Shown one piece after another: positions 52,836 to 62,526 of a stretch of 64,000 bases of DNA (positions are counted from its first letter, which is position 1; every line of letters begins with the position of its first letter). The position numbers and the translations under genes were made by a program. Source of the DNA: SIG575 sp964507395 (GTDB lineage: Bacteria; Bacillota; Clostridia; Oscillospirales; Acutalibacteraceae); the NCBI GenBank assembly GCA_964507395.1, contig CAZDQE010000001.1, positions 1 through 64,000 of the forward strand, given 5' to 3'. The notes below the pieces were generated by a model. That model was not told the origin of the DNA. It worked only from the letters and a program-made list of their open reading frames with translations, and searched no databases.

Positions 52836-53274
52836 CAAGAGAATGAAAAAGCGTATTTCTTCTCTTCAGCAATTTATAATTTTTATTGAAGGAATCAATT
52901 CGCAGATTTCATTTTCAAAGAGAAACATAGAAGAAATCATATATGATTTATCTTGTATCGGTGAAACGAAACTGAAAACAATATGTGAACTATCAAAAAA
53001 TGATAATCCGGATTTTTCAGGTAAATGGAGAGAGTCCGTTGAAAAATTTTCTGCAGATGATTGTCTGAAAGGGGAGGATGGAAAAATTCTTCTTTCTTTC
53101 GGTAAAAGCCTCGGCGTTACTGATTTGCAAGGACAGAGCAGTAACTGCAGGCTTCATATTGCAATGCTTGAAAAACAGCTTGTAAAAGCACAGCAGGAGT
53201 TCGATGAAAAGTCAAAAACAAACTCAGCTTTGAGTCTTTTTCTGGCACTGGCAGTAATAATAATTTTTTGTTGA
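52771..53274 (+). CDS. spoIIIAB: stage III sporulation protein AB
   Basis: 167-aa membrane protein with helices at both ends (about 3-20 and 150-166) and a helical domain between them, resembling GspF-like secretion components. AGGTG precedes ATG 52771; GTG 52762 is an alternative. Order and overlap within the locus confirm the identity. Confidence 0.9.
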   Translation: MLRLSALFLSAAIVLVAGQLANKRMKKRISSLQQFIIFIEGINSQISFSKRNIEEIIYDLSCIGETKLKTICELSKNDNPDFSGKWRESVEKFSADDCLKGEDGKILLSFGKSLGVTDLQGQSSNCRLHIAMLEKQLVKAQQEFDEKSKTNSALSLFLALAVIIIFC

Positions 53275-53285
53275 AGGAAAAAAAC

Positions 53286-53480
53286 ATGGGAATTGAAGTA
53301 GTGATAAAAATTGCAGTAATAGGACTTCTTGTGGCGATAATAAATCAGATTCTTTCAAAGTGCGGCAGAGATGAATATGCTCTTCTTGTAACTCTCGCAG
53401 GACTTCTTGTTGTTTTTCTGATGATAATACCGTACATAAACGAACTGACTGAAACTTTTTCTTCCGTGTTTGATTTGTAA
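53286..53480 (+). CDS. spoIIIAC: stage III sporulation protein AC
   Basis: 64-aa protein with two membrane helices and the typical ILSKCGRDEYALLVTLAG centre. AAGGA precedes ATG 53286; the frame is open a few codons upstream. Confidence 0.93.
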   Translation: MGIEVVIKIAVIGLLVAIINQILSKCGRDEYALLVTLAGLLVVFLMIIPYINELTETFSSVFDL

Positions 53481-53482
53481 AG

Positions 53483-53860
53483 ATGAAGATTTTTATTCTT
53501 GCAATAGTAATTGCTTTTATCTGTATGCTTGTCAGACATATTAAACCTGAATACGCACTTTTATGTCAGCTTTGCGGCGTGATTGTTATAGGTGTTTATC
53601 TTTTGTCTTCTCTGGAAGAGATAACGAGTTCTCTCGGTGATTTGATTTCGCAAAGCGGAATAGACCTGTCATTTCTTGAAATTCTGCTGAAAGCGCTTTG
53701 TTTTTCGATTCTTACGGATATCGCATCGACAATCTGCCGTGACAGCGGAAATAATACACTTGCAAATTCAGTTGAGCTTGCAGGAAAAACAGTGATTGTT
53801 GTTCTTGCTTTGCCGATACTGAAAAAATTAGCAGAAGCGGCAATAGGTTTTATAAATTAA
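53483..53860 (+). CDS. spoIIIAD: stage III sporulation protein AD
   Basis: 125-aa protein with about four membrane segments, including LLKALCFSILTDIASTICRD, which is characteristic of SpoIIIAD. It starts 2 nt after the spoIIIAC stop. Confidence 0.93.
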   Translation: MKIFILAIVIAFICMLVRHIKPEYALLCQLCGVIVIGVYLLSSLEEITSSLGDLISQSGIDLSFLEILLKALCFSILTDIASTICRDSGNNTLANSVELAGKTVIVVLALPILKKLAEAAIGFIN

Positions 53861-53869
53861 GAGGTAAAA

Positions 53870-54994
53870 ATGAAGTACGTAAAAATTTTGATTTTGTCAC
53901 TGATTGTTTTCTTCTCTTTTTCGATTACGGGGAGCTGTGAAGAAAATGATTTGATTTCAGAATATTCAGATGAATATTACAGTATTCTTTCAGACGAGCT
54001 TTCTGATGACGCTTTGGAAATTCTCGGAAATTCAGGTTTTGATAAAATTGATTTTGAAAAAATTCTGTCTGCAGAGCCGCAAGACATAATTGAGTTTTTT
54101 AAGAATTCCATGGAAGGAACTCTTGAATCTCCGCTTAAAAATTTTATTATGAATTCAGCGGTTCTTGTATTGGTTGGTGTGGCTTTTTCATATTTGCCTG
54201 ATGATGAAAAAAAGAAAAAAGCAGTAACGCTTTTAGTTTATTCTTACATAGCTCTTACCGTTTGTGTTCCTATGTCATCTTTGCTTTCGGCAGGTGCAGC
54301 GGCAATCAGAATGAGCAGTAAATTCATGCTGGTGTTTTTACCTATTCTTGCAGGAATAATAGCAGCCGCAAACAATCCTTTGCTGGCACTTAATTATAAT
54401 TCACTTACTCTCTATTTTGCTGAGGCTGTTTCTTCTTTTGCAACAAATTTCCTTCTTCCGCTTGAAGGTATGTTTTTCGCACTTGTCTGCATCAGTGCAG
54501 TTTCAGATACAATGAAAATAAAAAATATTGCCGGTCTTATTAAAAATACAGTAACAAAAGCCTTATCGCTATCTGCGACGATTTTTGTTGCGGTACTTTC
54601 AATTAAAGGTATACTCTCAAATGTTGCCGATACTGTTGCGGTAAAAGGTGCAAAGCTTATCGTAAGCTCAATTGTTCCCGTGATCGGCGGTTCAATGAGT
54701 GAAGCGTACGGTGCCGTTGTAAACAGTCTGCTGCTTCTTAAAAGCTCAGTAGGTGTCTTCGGAATTGCGGCAATTGCTGCTATAAATCTGCCTGTTATTA
54801 TTGAGCTTTGGTTCTGGTCGCTTTCAATGCTGTTTTCTTCAGTAATTGCAGATGTTTTTTCTCTCAGCGGTATTGCCTCTTTTTACCGTGATGTTTCAAA
54901 TGTCATAAAGACCTTCAATGTAATCCTTATCTTTTCGTGTGTACTATTTATTATATCAACGGGAATACTCCTTACAATAAAAAATGAAGTTTGA
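53870..54994 (+). CDS. spoIIIAE: stage III sporulation protein AE
   Basis: 374-aa polytopic protein with a signal-like N-terminal helix (1-22), a short exterior region and about six or seven helices from residue 100 onward. Family traits include SVPVIGGSMSEAYG-like SIVPVIGGSMSEAYG. It is part of the feeding-tube/secretion complex in the mother-cell membrane. Confidence 0.93.
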   Translation: MKYVKILILSLIVFFSFSITGSCEENDLISEYSDEYYSILSDELSDDALEILGNSGFDKIDFEKILSAEPQDIIEFFKNSMEGTLESPLKNFIMNSAVLVLVGVAFSYLPDDEKKKKAVTLLVYSYIALTVCVPMSSLLSAGAAAIRMSSKFMLVFLPILAGIIAAANNPLLALNYNSLTLYFAEAVSSFATNFLLPLEGMFFALVCISAVSDTMKIKNIAGLIKNTVTKALSLSATIFVAVLSIKGILSNVADTVAVKGAKLIVSSIVPVIGGSMSEAYGAVVNSLLLLKSSVGVFGIAAIAAINLPVIIELWFWSLSMLFSSVIADVFSLSGIASFYRDVSNVIKTFNVILIFSCVLFIISTGILLTIKNEV

Positions 54995-55002
54995 GGTTTG
55001 AA

Positions 55003-55476
55003 ATGGAAGTATTAAAGCAATGGATGATAAGCCTCATTATTTGTGCAATAATCGGCGCTGTTGTAAATATTCTGACTCCGAAGGGCGGAACTGAGAGAGT
55101 GATGAAGGTTGTAGTTGCTACTTTTCTTATCTGTGCCTTTTTGTCACCTTTTATAAGCGGTGAGGGGATTGAAGCTGATTTTGAATTACCGGAGTTTTCA
55201 CAGAATAAATCCGATTTGTCTGAAAGTATCAGTGCTTCAATGCTGGCTCAGGCAGAAAGTCAGACTGTAGAAGAAACGAAGGCACTGCTTCAGAGCCTGA
55301 ATGTAGATTATATATCGGTTGAAGCCGTTGCCGACATAAATGAAGAAAATCAGATATACATGAAAAGCATAACGGTGACGGCCGATGAAAAATTCAGTTA
55401 TCGTGAAAGACAGATTGAATCAAACCTGAAAACAATGTTTTCTGCGGAGGTTATTTTTAAATGGGAGAAAAAATAG
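55003..55476 (+). CDS. spoIIIAF: stage III sporulation protein AF
   Basis: 157-aa protein with two N-terminal helices (about 8-25 and 35-50) and an exterior alpha/beta domain. GAGG (54993-54996) supports ATG 55003; a TTG at 54991 is an in-frame alternative. It overlaps spoIIIAG by 16 nt. Confidence 0.9.
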   Translation: MEVLKQWMISLIICAIIGAVVNILTPKGGTERVMKVVVATFLICAFLSPFISGEGIEADFELPEFSQNKSDLSESISASMLAQAESQTVEETKALLQSLNVDYISVEAVADINEENQIYMKSITVTADEKFSYRERQIESNLKTMFSAEVIFKWEKK

Positions 55477-56006
55477 GAAAAATTAAAAATCTTCTGATGA
55501 AAGACAAAAAAATATTTGTTTTATTTGTTTTAGCGGTAATTGCAATTGCTTTTCTGGCTATCAGCGAATTTACGGAAAATGATAAAAACAAAACTGACGG
55601 TGAAGTGTCTGTCAGCACAGAAGAATACGCTGAAAGGATTGAAGAAAAACTGACGTACCTTATTTCTTCTGTTGAAGGAGCAGGAGAAACCGTTGTGATG
55701 GTAACGCTTGATGCGGGAGAAGAAAATGTTTATGCGAAGGAGATCAAAACAGATGAAGAGGTAAACGGTGATAAAGAGTCAAATAATTATGAGTATGAAT
55801 ACATAGTTATAAAAAACGGTTCATCCTCTGAAAGCGGATTGCTTCTTAAGGTAATTGAGCCTGATATCAGAGGCGTTGCTGTTGTCTGCGATGGCGGTGA
55901 CAATGCATCAGTACGGGAGAATATTATAAATACCGTATCTGCAGTGCTTGACATAAAAACTAATAAAATCAGCGTCTGTAAAAGACAGGCTGACGGGAGG
56001 AATTAA
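55461..56006 (+). CDS. spoIIIAG: stage III sporulation protein AG
   Basis: 181-aa protein with one helix (about 19-37) and a ring-building-motif domain that forms the large SpoIIIAG ring. The segment VEGAGETVVMVTL is typical. It is followed 1 nt later by spoIIIAH. Confidence 0.93.
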   Translation: MGEKIGKIKNLLMKDKKIFVLFVLAVIAIAFLAISEFTENDKNKTDGEVSVSTEEYAERIEEKLTYLISSVEGAGETVVMVTLDAGEENVYAKEIKTDEEVNGDKESNNYEYEYIVIKNGSSSESGLLLKVIEPDIRGVAVVCDGGDNASVRENIINTVSAVLDIKTNKISVCKRQADGRN

Positions 56007-56007
56007 C

Positions 56008-56559
56008 ATGGGTTTTATAGTAAAGAAAAGACAGATTATTCTTGCAACTCTGATTGCAGCACTTGGTGTAGCGGTTTTTATAAACTGGTATTACACAAAA
56101 CCGGAGGTCAGTCAGTCCTCTGTAGAGTCAGAAACGACGGTATCATCGAAAACTCTTTCAGAGGATACATCAGAAATCGGTGAGGCACAGCTTGTAAATT
56201 CAAAAAACGTAAATGAATATTTTACTAACGCTAGGGTAAACAGACAACAGGCACACGATGAAGCTCTTGAAGCACTTAATGATATTATCAAGGATTCATC
56301 ATCCTCATCAGAGGCTGTTGTGAGTGCTGAAAAGTCACTTGAAGAAATTTCAAAAATAATAAAATTGGAAACTGACCTTGAAAATCTTATCAGTGCCAAG
56401 ATAAATGATGAGTGTGTTGTTGTGATAAATGAGGGCAAGGCACAGGTAATTGTGAATAAAAACACACTGAACGATACAATTTCGACACAAATTATTGATA
56501 TAATTGCCTCTCAGGCGAATATTTTTTCAGAAAATATCACATTAATTGAGACAAAATAG
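56008..56559 (+). CDS. spoIIIAH: stage III sporulation protein AH
   Basis: 183-aa YscJ-like protein with one N-terminal helix (about 9-26), a Ser/Thr-rich linker and a C-terminal ring domain. In B. subtilis it binds forespore SpoIIQ across the double membrane. It is the last gene of the locus. Confidence 0.93.
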   Translation: MGFIVKKRQIILATLIAALGVAVFINWYYTKPEVSQSSVESETTVSSKTLSEDTSEIGEAQLVNSKNVNEYFTNARVNRQQAHDEALEALNDIIKDSSSSSEAVVSAEKSLEEISKIIKLETDLENLISAKINDECVVVINEGKAQVIVNKNTLNDTISTQIIDIIASQANIFSENITLIETK

Positions 56560-56587
56560 TTGAGAATTTTTTTGTTTGTGATATAAT
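56560..56587 (+). promoter_or_regulatory. promoter of the Asp23-like gene
   Basis: TTGAGA (56560-56565) and TATAAT (56582-56587), 16-bp spacer. GGAGG follows before the ATG. Confidence 0.7.
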
Positions 56588-56615
56588 AATAGGTGTAAGG
56601 AAGGAGGCAGACAAC

Positions 56616-56987
56616 ATGTCAAATATTAATAAAAGCCGAAATTCCGGAAGTCTTGTGATTTCCGAAGATGTAATCGCGTCAATCGCAGTAAATGCTTCAA
56701 AGGATGTTGAAGGTGTAAGCGGATTTGCTCAGAGACCTATAAATCTGCACAGTTTTTATAAAATTGCAGATTCTGCGTCAAAGTATGTTGATGTAACTAT
56801 GTCAGATACAGACGTAAAGATTCATATTTATGTCAAAGTCAGTCAGGATGCTAAAATACAGATTCTTGCTGAGAAGGTACAGCAGAATATTAAAAACGCT
56901 GTACAGAATATGACAGGCATGATGGTCAGTGAGGTTGATGTTACAATCTCAACTGCCGATATCGAAAACGCACCTACACAATCTTAA
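56616..56987 (+). CDS. Asp23/Gls24 family envelope stress protein
   Basis: 123-aa member of the DUF322 family. SGSLVISEDVIASIA at the N terminus and the VKVSQDAKIQILAEKVQQNI block are typical. Family members sit at the membrane and respond to envelope stress. In Firmicutes this gene commonly precedes nusB, as here. A terminator-like hairpin follows. Confidence 0.93.
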   Translation: MSNINKSRNSGSLVISEDVIASIAVNASKDVEGVSGFAQRPINLHSFYKIADSASKYVDVTMSDTDVKIHIYVKVSQDAKIQILAEKVQQNIKNAVQNMTGMMVSEVDVTISTADIENAPTQS

Positions 56988-57000
56988 AGCGACTGAAGTG

Positions 57001-57042
57001 CCCTGCAAAAACAGAATACTTGTATTTGCAGGGTATACTTTT
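57001..57042 (+). terminator. terminator between the Asp23-like gene and nusB
   Basis: Perfect CCCTGCAAA / TTTGCAGGG stem (57001-57009, 57025-57033), then TATACTTTTTT. It lies only about 25 nt before nusB, so some read-through may serve nusB and the genes after it. Confidence 0.75.
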
Positions 57043-57065
57043 TTATAATCGGAGGAGGACAAGCC

Positions 57066-57470
57066 ATGACTAGAAAACAGGCGAGGGAACAGGCATTTGT
57101 ACTTATTTTTGAAAAAAGTTTCAGACCTGATGAAGACGTTCTTGATATAGCAGAGGATGCTTACGAGGATGAGCAGATAGAAAAAGATGACTTTGCACTT
57201 ATGCTTGCAAAGAAAACGCAGGATAATATGGAAGATATTGACATTTATATTGAAAAATTCAGTAAGGGCTGGAGCCTTAAAAGAATTCCGAGAGTTTCTC
57301 TTGCAATTCTCAGAATTGCTGTTTGCGAAATGCTTTATGTTGAAGAAGTGCCTGTAGGTGTTTCAATTAATGAAGCAGTTGAGCTTGCAAAGATTTATGC
57401 CGGTGATAAGGACAGCTCATTCATAAACGGTATTCTCGGCTCAATTTCAAGGGAACACTGTAATGGCTGA
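57066..57470 (+). CDS. nusB: transcription antitermination factor NusB
   Basis: 134-aa helical protein binding boxA RNA with NusE to support rRNA transcription. RKQAREQAFVLIFE at the start and VSINEAVELAKIY, SFINGILG near the end are conserved. GGAGGA precedes the ATG. It overlaps the next gene by 8 nt. Confidence 0.95.
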   Translation: MTRKQAREQAFVLIFEKSFRPDEDVLDIAEDAYEDEQIEKDDFALMLAKKTQDNMEDIDIYIEKFSKGWSLKRIPRVSLAILRIAVCEMLYVEEVPVGVSINEAVELAKIYAGDKDSSFINGILGSISREHCNG

Positions 57471-58401
57471 GCATCTCGGAATTGATACGAGCAACTATAC
57501 AACATCTCTCAGCGTGTACAATGATGAAACGAATGAAATCGTGCAGGCAAAAAAGCTTTTGCCTGTAAAGGAAGGCTCTCTCGGCCTTCGCCAGAGTGAC
57601 GCCGTTTTTCATCATACTGTACAGCTTCCCATGATGTTTGATGAGTTGTTCGGTGAAAGAACTTTTTCTCTTTCAAGTGTCGGAGTTTCTGTTTCACCGA
57701 GAGATGAAGAAGGCTCATATATGCCTTGCTTTTTAGCGGGTCACAGTGCAGCAAAGGCTGTGAGCAGTGTGAACTCAATACCTCTCAATACGTTCTCACA
57801 TCAGGCAGGGCACATAGCGGCAGCTTTGTATTCTTCTGATGCCCTTGAACTGATTGACAGAGAGTTTATCGCTTTTCATTTATCGGGCGGTACAACTGAG
57901 GCTCTGCTTGTAAAACCGCATAAGGATAAGATTTTTGAAATTTCACTCATTGCAAAAACTCTTGACCTTAAGGCCGGGCAGGCTATTGACCGCGTCGGTG
58001 TTATGTTGGGGCTTAAGTTTCCATGCGGAAAAGAACTTGACAAACTCTCACTTGAAAGTGATAAAATTTATAAAATTAAGCCCACTGTGAAAGGCGCCGA
58101 CTGTTGCCTTTCAGGGATTGAAAATAAATGCGGTAAGATGATGGAAAACGGCGAAAATAAAGAGGACATTGCAAAATACTGCATAACTTATATCGAAAGA
58201 ACGCTTGAAGAAATGACAAAGGCTCTGCTTGAAAAGTACGGTAATATGCCTCTTGTATATGCGGGCGGTGTTATGTCAAATTCGATTATCAGCAAGTCAT
58301 TTACTGAGAAATTTGAGGGGAGATTTGCGACACCTTCGTTTTCCTCAGATAATGCGGCAGGCATTTCTATCCTTACTTCAATAGCGGAGAAAAGAAAATG
58401 A
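57463..58401 (+). CDS. Kae1/TsaD-like protein (paralogue)
   Basis: 312-aa ASKHA-fold protein related to TsaD, the enzyme for t6A tRNA modification. It keeps the metal His pair HQAGH (H113, H117), the C-terminal SSDNAAGI Asp motif, and FHLSGGTTE. The N-terminal GIDTSNYTTS differs from the GIETSCDETS of true TsaD. It is coupled to nusB and xseA. It is probably a paralogue of unknown role, with the true tsaD elsewhere; if no other tsaD exists it could be the functional one. Confidence 0.82.
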   Translation: MAEHLGIDTSNYTTSLSVYNDETNEIVQAKKLLPVKEGSLGLRQSDAVFHHTVQLPMMFDELFGERTFSLSSVGVSVSPRDEEGSYMPCFLAGHSAAKAVSSVNSIPLNTFSHQAGHIAAALYSSDALELIDREFIAFHLSGGTTEALLVKPHKDKIFEISLIAKTLDLKAGQAIDRVGVMLGLKFPCGKELDKLSLESDKIYKIKPTVKGADCCLSGIENKCGKMMENGENKEDIAKYCITYIERTLEEMTKALLEKYGNMPLVYAGGVMSNSIISKSFTEKFEGRFATPSFSSDNAAGISILTSIAEKRK

Positions 58402-59594
58402 TTACTCCTTCAGCTTTGACCGTTACGCAGGTCAATACTTATATAAAATCGCTGATTGATGACGATATTAACCTTAAAGCCGTTATAATCAGCGGTGAAA
58501 TTTCAAATTTTAAGAATCACTACAGAACAGGACATTTCTATCTGACACTCAAAGATGAAAAGTCATCAATCAAGGCTGTTATGTTCTCTTCTGCAAACAG
58601 GCGTTTGCGTTTTGAACCTCAGGACGGAATGCAGGTAATTGCGGTGGGCAGAATTTCTGTTTATGACAGAGACGGAGTATACCAGCTTTATATTGAGGAT
58701 ATGATGCCTGACGGTTTCGGTAATCTTAATTTAGCTTATGAGCGGCTGAAACAAAAGCTTTCTGATGAAGGACTTTTTGATGAAAGTCACAAAAAGCCTG
58801 TTCCATCGTGTCCAATGCGTGTAGGCATAGTTACTTCACCTACAGGTGCGGCAATTGAGGATATTCTTAATGTTTTGTCAAGAAGATTTCCTCTTGCTGA
58901 GGTGGTTTTCAAGGGCGTTGAGGTGCAAGGTGTTAATGCTGCACCGTCAATCGTTGAGGCTGTAAATCTTTTCAGCGAAACAGAAGCGGCTGATGTTCTG
59001 ATTGTAGGCAGAGGCGGAGGCTCAATTGAGGATTTATGGGCATTCAATGAGGAATGTGTTGCAAGGGCAATATATAACTGCAAAATTCCTGTAATCAGCG
59101 CAGTAGGGCACGAGACAGATTTTACAATTTCTGATTTTGTTGCTGATTTAAGGGCACCGACTCCCTCGGCGGCGGCAGAGCTTGCCGTACCTGATATGAG
59201 AGAGCACTTGTCTTATGTTTTGTCTGCAAAGGCTTTTATTGAAAATGCAGTACAAATGAGAATTGATAGCGAAAGACAGAAGATACAAGCTCTTGTTTCT
59301 TCAAAATCCTTTGTTAAACCGTCAGATATGATAAAATCCCACAGGCAATATCTTGATTCATTGACGTTTGCCTGTGAAAGTGCAGTTAAATTATCGCTTG
59401 AAAAACAAAGACACGATTTTTCTTCCCTCGTTTCAAAGCTGGATGCCATGAGCCCTCTTAAGGTCCTGTCGAGAGGATACGCTATGGTAACGAGTGAGAA
59501 GGATATAGTCACAAGTGCGGAAAAACTGAAAACAGGTGATGAAGTAATGCTAAACTTTGCTGACGGTATTGTGAAATGTGAGGTAAAAGAATGA
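58398..59594 (+). CDS. xseA: exodeoxyribonuclease VII large subunit
   Basis: 398-aa nuclease subunit degrading single-stranded DNA. An N-terminal OB fold (SGEISNFK, GHFYLTLKD), a catalytic region with VGIVTSPTGAA, RGGGSIEDLWAFN and VGHETDFT, and a coiled-coil region follow in order. It starts in a 4-nt overlap with the Kae1-like gene and overlaps xseB likewise. Confidence 0.96.
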   Translation: MITPSALTVTQVNTYIKSLIDDDINLKAVIISGEISNFKNHYRTGHFYLTLKDEKSSIKAVMFSSANRRLRFEPQDGMQVIAVGRISVYDRDGVYQLYIEDMMPDGFGNLNLAYERLKQKLSDEGLFDESHKKPVPSCPMRVGIVTSPTGAAIEDILNVLSRRFPLAEVVFKGVEVQGVNAAPSIVEAVNLFSETEAADVLIVGRGGGSIEDLWAFNEECVARAIYNCKIPVISAVGHETDFTISDFVADLRAPTPSAAAELAVPDMREHLSYVLSAKAFIENAVQMRIDSERQKIQALVSSKSFVKPSDMIKSHRQYLDSLTFACESAVKLSLEKQRHDFSSLVSKLDAMSPLKVLSRGYAMVTSEKDIVTSAEKLKTGDEVMLNFADGIVKCEVKE

Positions 59595-59788
59595 ATAATA
59601 TGACATATGAACAGGCTCTTGAAAAGCTTAAAGATACAGTTGAAAAACTTGAAGGTGGCAGTTTGCCGCTTGATAAAAGCATGGAGCTTTTTGAGGAAGG
59701 AACGCGTCTTGCTTCCTTTTGTGAGAAGTGTCTGAACGAGGCTGAACAAAAAATTACTGACCTTAAGGTGGATAAAAAAGATGATTGA
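59591..59788 (+). CDS. xseB: exodeoxyribonuclease VII small subunit
   Basis: 65-aa helical partner of XseA. TYEQALEKLKDTVEKLE and LPLDKSMELFEEG are the family signature. It overlaps ispA by 8 nt. Confidence 0.95.
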   Translation: MNNMTYEQALEKLKDTVEKLEGGSLPLDKSMELFEEGTRLASFCEKCLNEAEQKITDLKVDKKDD

Positions 59789-60656
59789 GAAAAACCTTGA
59801 CGGTTACCTTACTTTAATTGAAGATTACCTCAACAACAGCATTGAAGACTCATGCTATAATGAAGAAATAGTCGCTGATGCCATGCGATACAGTCTTCAG
59901 AACGGCGGAAAGAGAATCAGACCTGTTCTGGTGCTTGAATTTTGCAGACTTTGCGGCGGCGATGTTGAAAAGGCTCTTCCCTTTGCGGCGGCAATTGAAA
60001 TGATTCACACCTATTCGCTTATCCATGACGATTTGCCGTGTATGGATGATGACGATATGCGCCGCGGTAAACCTTCATGTCATAAAAAATTCGGAGAAGA
60101 ATATGCTCTTCTTGCAGGTGACGGACTTCTGACACTTGCTTTTGAAACGCTGACAGAAGCAGACGTGAGTGATCGTCAGAAAATTTCTGCTGTAAAGGCC
60201 TTGGCTTCACACTCGGGATATCAGGGAATGATAGGCGGTCAGACGGTTGACCTTATGAGTGAATGTAAAGCAGTTTCACTTGACAGACTTAAAACTATGG
60301 ATAACCTGAAAACAGGTAAGCTTATAAATTGCGCGGCACTGCTCGGTTGTATTGCCGCGAATGCTGATGAAGAGAAAATTCGCTTTTCTCAGCAATTTAC
60401 GAATGCCATCGGTCTTGCTTTTCAGATTGTCGATGATATCCTTGATGTTACTTCAACTGAGGAAAAGCTTGGTAAGCCTATCGGCAGTGACAGCGAAAAA
60501 GATAAATCAACCTATGTCTCTCTCCTTGGCATTGAAAAATCCAGGGAATATGCTGAAGAACTTACAAATGAAGCAATAAGTGCTTTATCTTGCTTCGGCG
60601 AGGATGCAGATTTTCTGGAAAATCTTGCATTAAAACTTCTTGAAAGGGATAATTAA
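59781..60656 (+). CDS. ispA: farnesyl/geranyl diphosphate synthase
   Basis: 291-aa trans-prenyltransferase. The first aspartate-rich motif is DDLPCMDD (83-90) and the second DDILD lies near residue 219. NGGKRIRPVL binds the diphosphate. It makes the C15 precursor for undecaprenyl phosphate and is followed by dxs, the first enzyme of the MEP pathway. Confidence 0.95.
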   Translation: MIEKNLDGYLTLIEDYLNNSIEDSCYNEEIVADAMRYSLQNGGKRIRPVLVLEFCRLCGGDVEKALPFAAAIEMIHTYSLIHDDLPCMDDDDMRRGKPSCHKKFGEEYALLAGDGLLTLAFETLTEADVSDRQKISAVKALASHSGYQGMIGGQTVDLMSECKAVSLDRLKTMDNLKTGKLINCAALLGCIAANADEEKIRFSQQFTNAIGLAFQIVDDILDVTSTEEKLGKPIGSDSEKDKSTYVSLLGIEKSREYAEELTNEAISALSCFGEDADFLENLALKLLERDN

Positions 60657-60660
60657 GAAG

Positions 60661-62526
60661 ATGGATGAGAAAAGATTTCTCGATGCAGTGAACTCTCCTG
60701 ATGATGTAAAAAAACTTTCAATGTCTGAACTTAAGATTCTTGCAGAAGAAATCAGACAGGAGCTTATTTCCGCTGTTTCAGAAAACGGCGGACACTTAGC
60801 ATCAAATCTTGGTGCGGTTGAACTTACAATTGCACTTCATAAAACCTTTAATTCGCCTGAGGATAAAATCATCTGGGATGTTGGTCATCAGGCGTATACG
60901 CATAAAATTTTAACAGGCAGACGTGAACAGTTTCATTCAATCAGAACAGAAGGCGGTCTGTCGGGCTTTACCCGCCGTGAAGAGAGTGAGCATGATGTTT
61001 TTTCAAGCGGTCACAGCAGTATTTCTGTTTCTGCCGCTCACGGTGTCAGCGTTTCAAACAATCTTCTTTTTGATGATAACAGGAAAACGATTGCAGTTAT
61101 CGGTGACGGTTCATTTACGGGCGGTCTTGTGTATGAGGGACTTAATAACGCAGGCAGAGATGAAAAAAGCGGACTTATTGTTATACTCAACGATAACAAC
61201 ATGTCTATTTCAAAAAATGTCGGCTCTGTTGCGATGTATCTCTCAAAAATACGCACGAAGCAGCGGTATTATCTTCTGAAAACAAAGACATACCGTTTCC
61301 TTCGTTCAATACCGCTTGTCGGTAAGCCTATTGCAAAGTTTATAAGAAACCTTAAAAACTATATTAAGAGCTCCATTTACGGTACAACAATGTTTGAAAA
61401 AATGGGGTTTGCATATATGGGACCTTTTGACGGACATGATATTGAACAGCTTTGCTCTGCTTTTGAAATTGCGAAAAATAAAAATGAGCCTGTAATGATT
61501 CATGTGATTACAACAAAGGGTAAAGGCTATGATTTTGCAGAAAAATCACCCAGCACTTTCCACGGTATTTCAAAATTTGATGTTGAAACAGGTGAAAGTG
61601 TAAGCGGAGAAAAAACTTATTCTGATGTTTTTGGAGAAAAGCTCTGCTCTGCTGCGGAAAATAATAAAAAAATATGTGCAATAACTGCTGCTATGTGTCT
61701 TGGTACAGGTCTGGAAAAATTCAGCAATGATTATTCTGAAAGATTTTTTGATGTGGGTATTGCAGAAGAGCATGCAGTGACCTTTGCTTCAGGTCTTGCA
61801 CGTAACGGAATGATTCCTGTTTTCTGTGTTTATTCTACTTTCCTGCAAAGGTGCTATGACCAGCTTATACACGATACAGCAATGCAGAAGCTTAAAATAA
61901 TTCTCGGGATTGACAGAGCAGGTTTTGTGGGGCTGGACGGCGAATCACATCAGGGACTCTTTGATGTAGCCTTTTTGAATACAATTCCGAACATAGATGT
62001 TTATTCTCCTTCGTCCTTTGATGAAATGAACAAGGTTTTTGACAGGGCTGTATCTGAGGGTAAGAATTCAGTTGCAATCAGATATCCGAGAGGAAATGAG
62101 GCTGAACTTCCTTCCGATTACAATTATTCAGGTAGTGATTTTGATATTTTCGGAGACGGCAAAGAAATTTCAATTGTGACTTACGGCAGACTTTTTGCAA
62201 ATGCCTGTAAGGCAAAAAAGGAGCTTTCACTGAAAGGAATTGATGTGAGGATTATAAAGCTCAATAAAATTAAACCTGTAAATGAAGCAGTCTTTGAAAA
62301 TATAAATGAAACGAAGAAAATTTATTTCTTTGAGGAAGCACACAAAGACGGCTCGGTTTGTGAAAAATTTGCATCTCTTCTCATTCAGAATGGTTACAGG
62401 GGAGAATATTCAGCAATTGCAGTTGATGACGATTTTGTAAAACAGGCGTCAGTTGAATCGCAACTGAAGAAATACGGACTTGATGCTGATTCAATGGTTA
62501 AAAAGGTGAGTGAAGATATTGGCTGA
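60661..62526 (+). CDS. dxs: 1-deoxy-D-xylulose-5-phosphate synthase
   Basis: Thiamine-dependent condensation of pyruvate and glyceraldehyde 3-phosphate. The 621-aa protein has HLASNLGAVELT, the TPP motif GDGSFTGG (148-155) running to NDNNMSIS, GIAEEHAV with the catalytic Glu, and the transketolase C-terminal domain. The start is ATG 60661, 4 nt after the ispA stop. It overlaps tlyA. Confidence 0.96.
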   Translation: MDEKRFLDAVNSPDDVKKLSMSELKILAEEIRQELISAVSENGGHLASNLGAVELTIALHKTFNSPEDKIIWDVGHQAYTHKILTGRREQFHSIRTEGGLSGFTRREESEHDVFSSGHSSISVSAAHGVSVSNNLLFDDNRKTIAVIGDGSFTGGLVYEGLNNAGRDEKSGLIVILNDNNMSISKNVGSVAMYLSKIRTKQRYYLLKTKTYRFLRSIPLVGKPIAKFIRNLKNYIKSSIYGTTMFEKMGFAYMGPFDGHDIEQLCSAFEIAKNKNEPVMIHVITTKGKGYDFAEKSPSTFHGISKFDVETGESVSGEKTYSDVFGEKLCSAAENNKKICAITAAMCLGTGLEKFSNDYSERFFDVGIAEEHAVTFASGLARNGMIPVFCVYSTFLQRCYDQLIHDTAMQKLKIILGIDRAGFVGLDGESHQGLFDVAFLNTIPNIDVYSPSSFDEMNKVFDRAVSEGKNSVAIRYPRGNEAELPSDYNYSGSDFDIFGDGKEISIVTYGRLFANACKAKKELSLKGIDVRIIKLNKIKPVNEAVFENINETKKIYFFEEAHKDGSVCEKFASLLIQNGYRGEYSAIAVDDDFVKQASVESQLKKYGLDADSMVKKVSEDIG

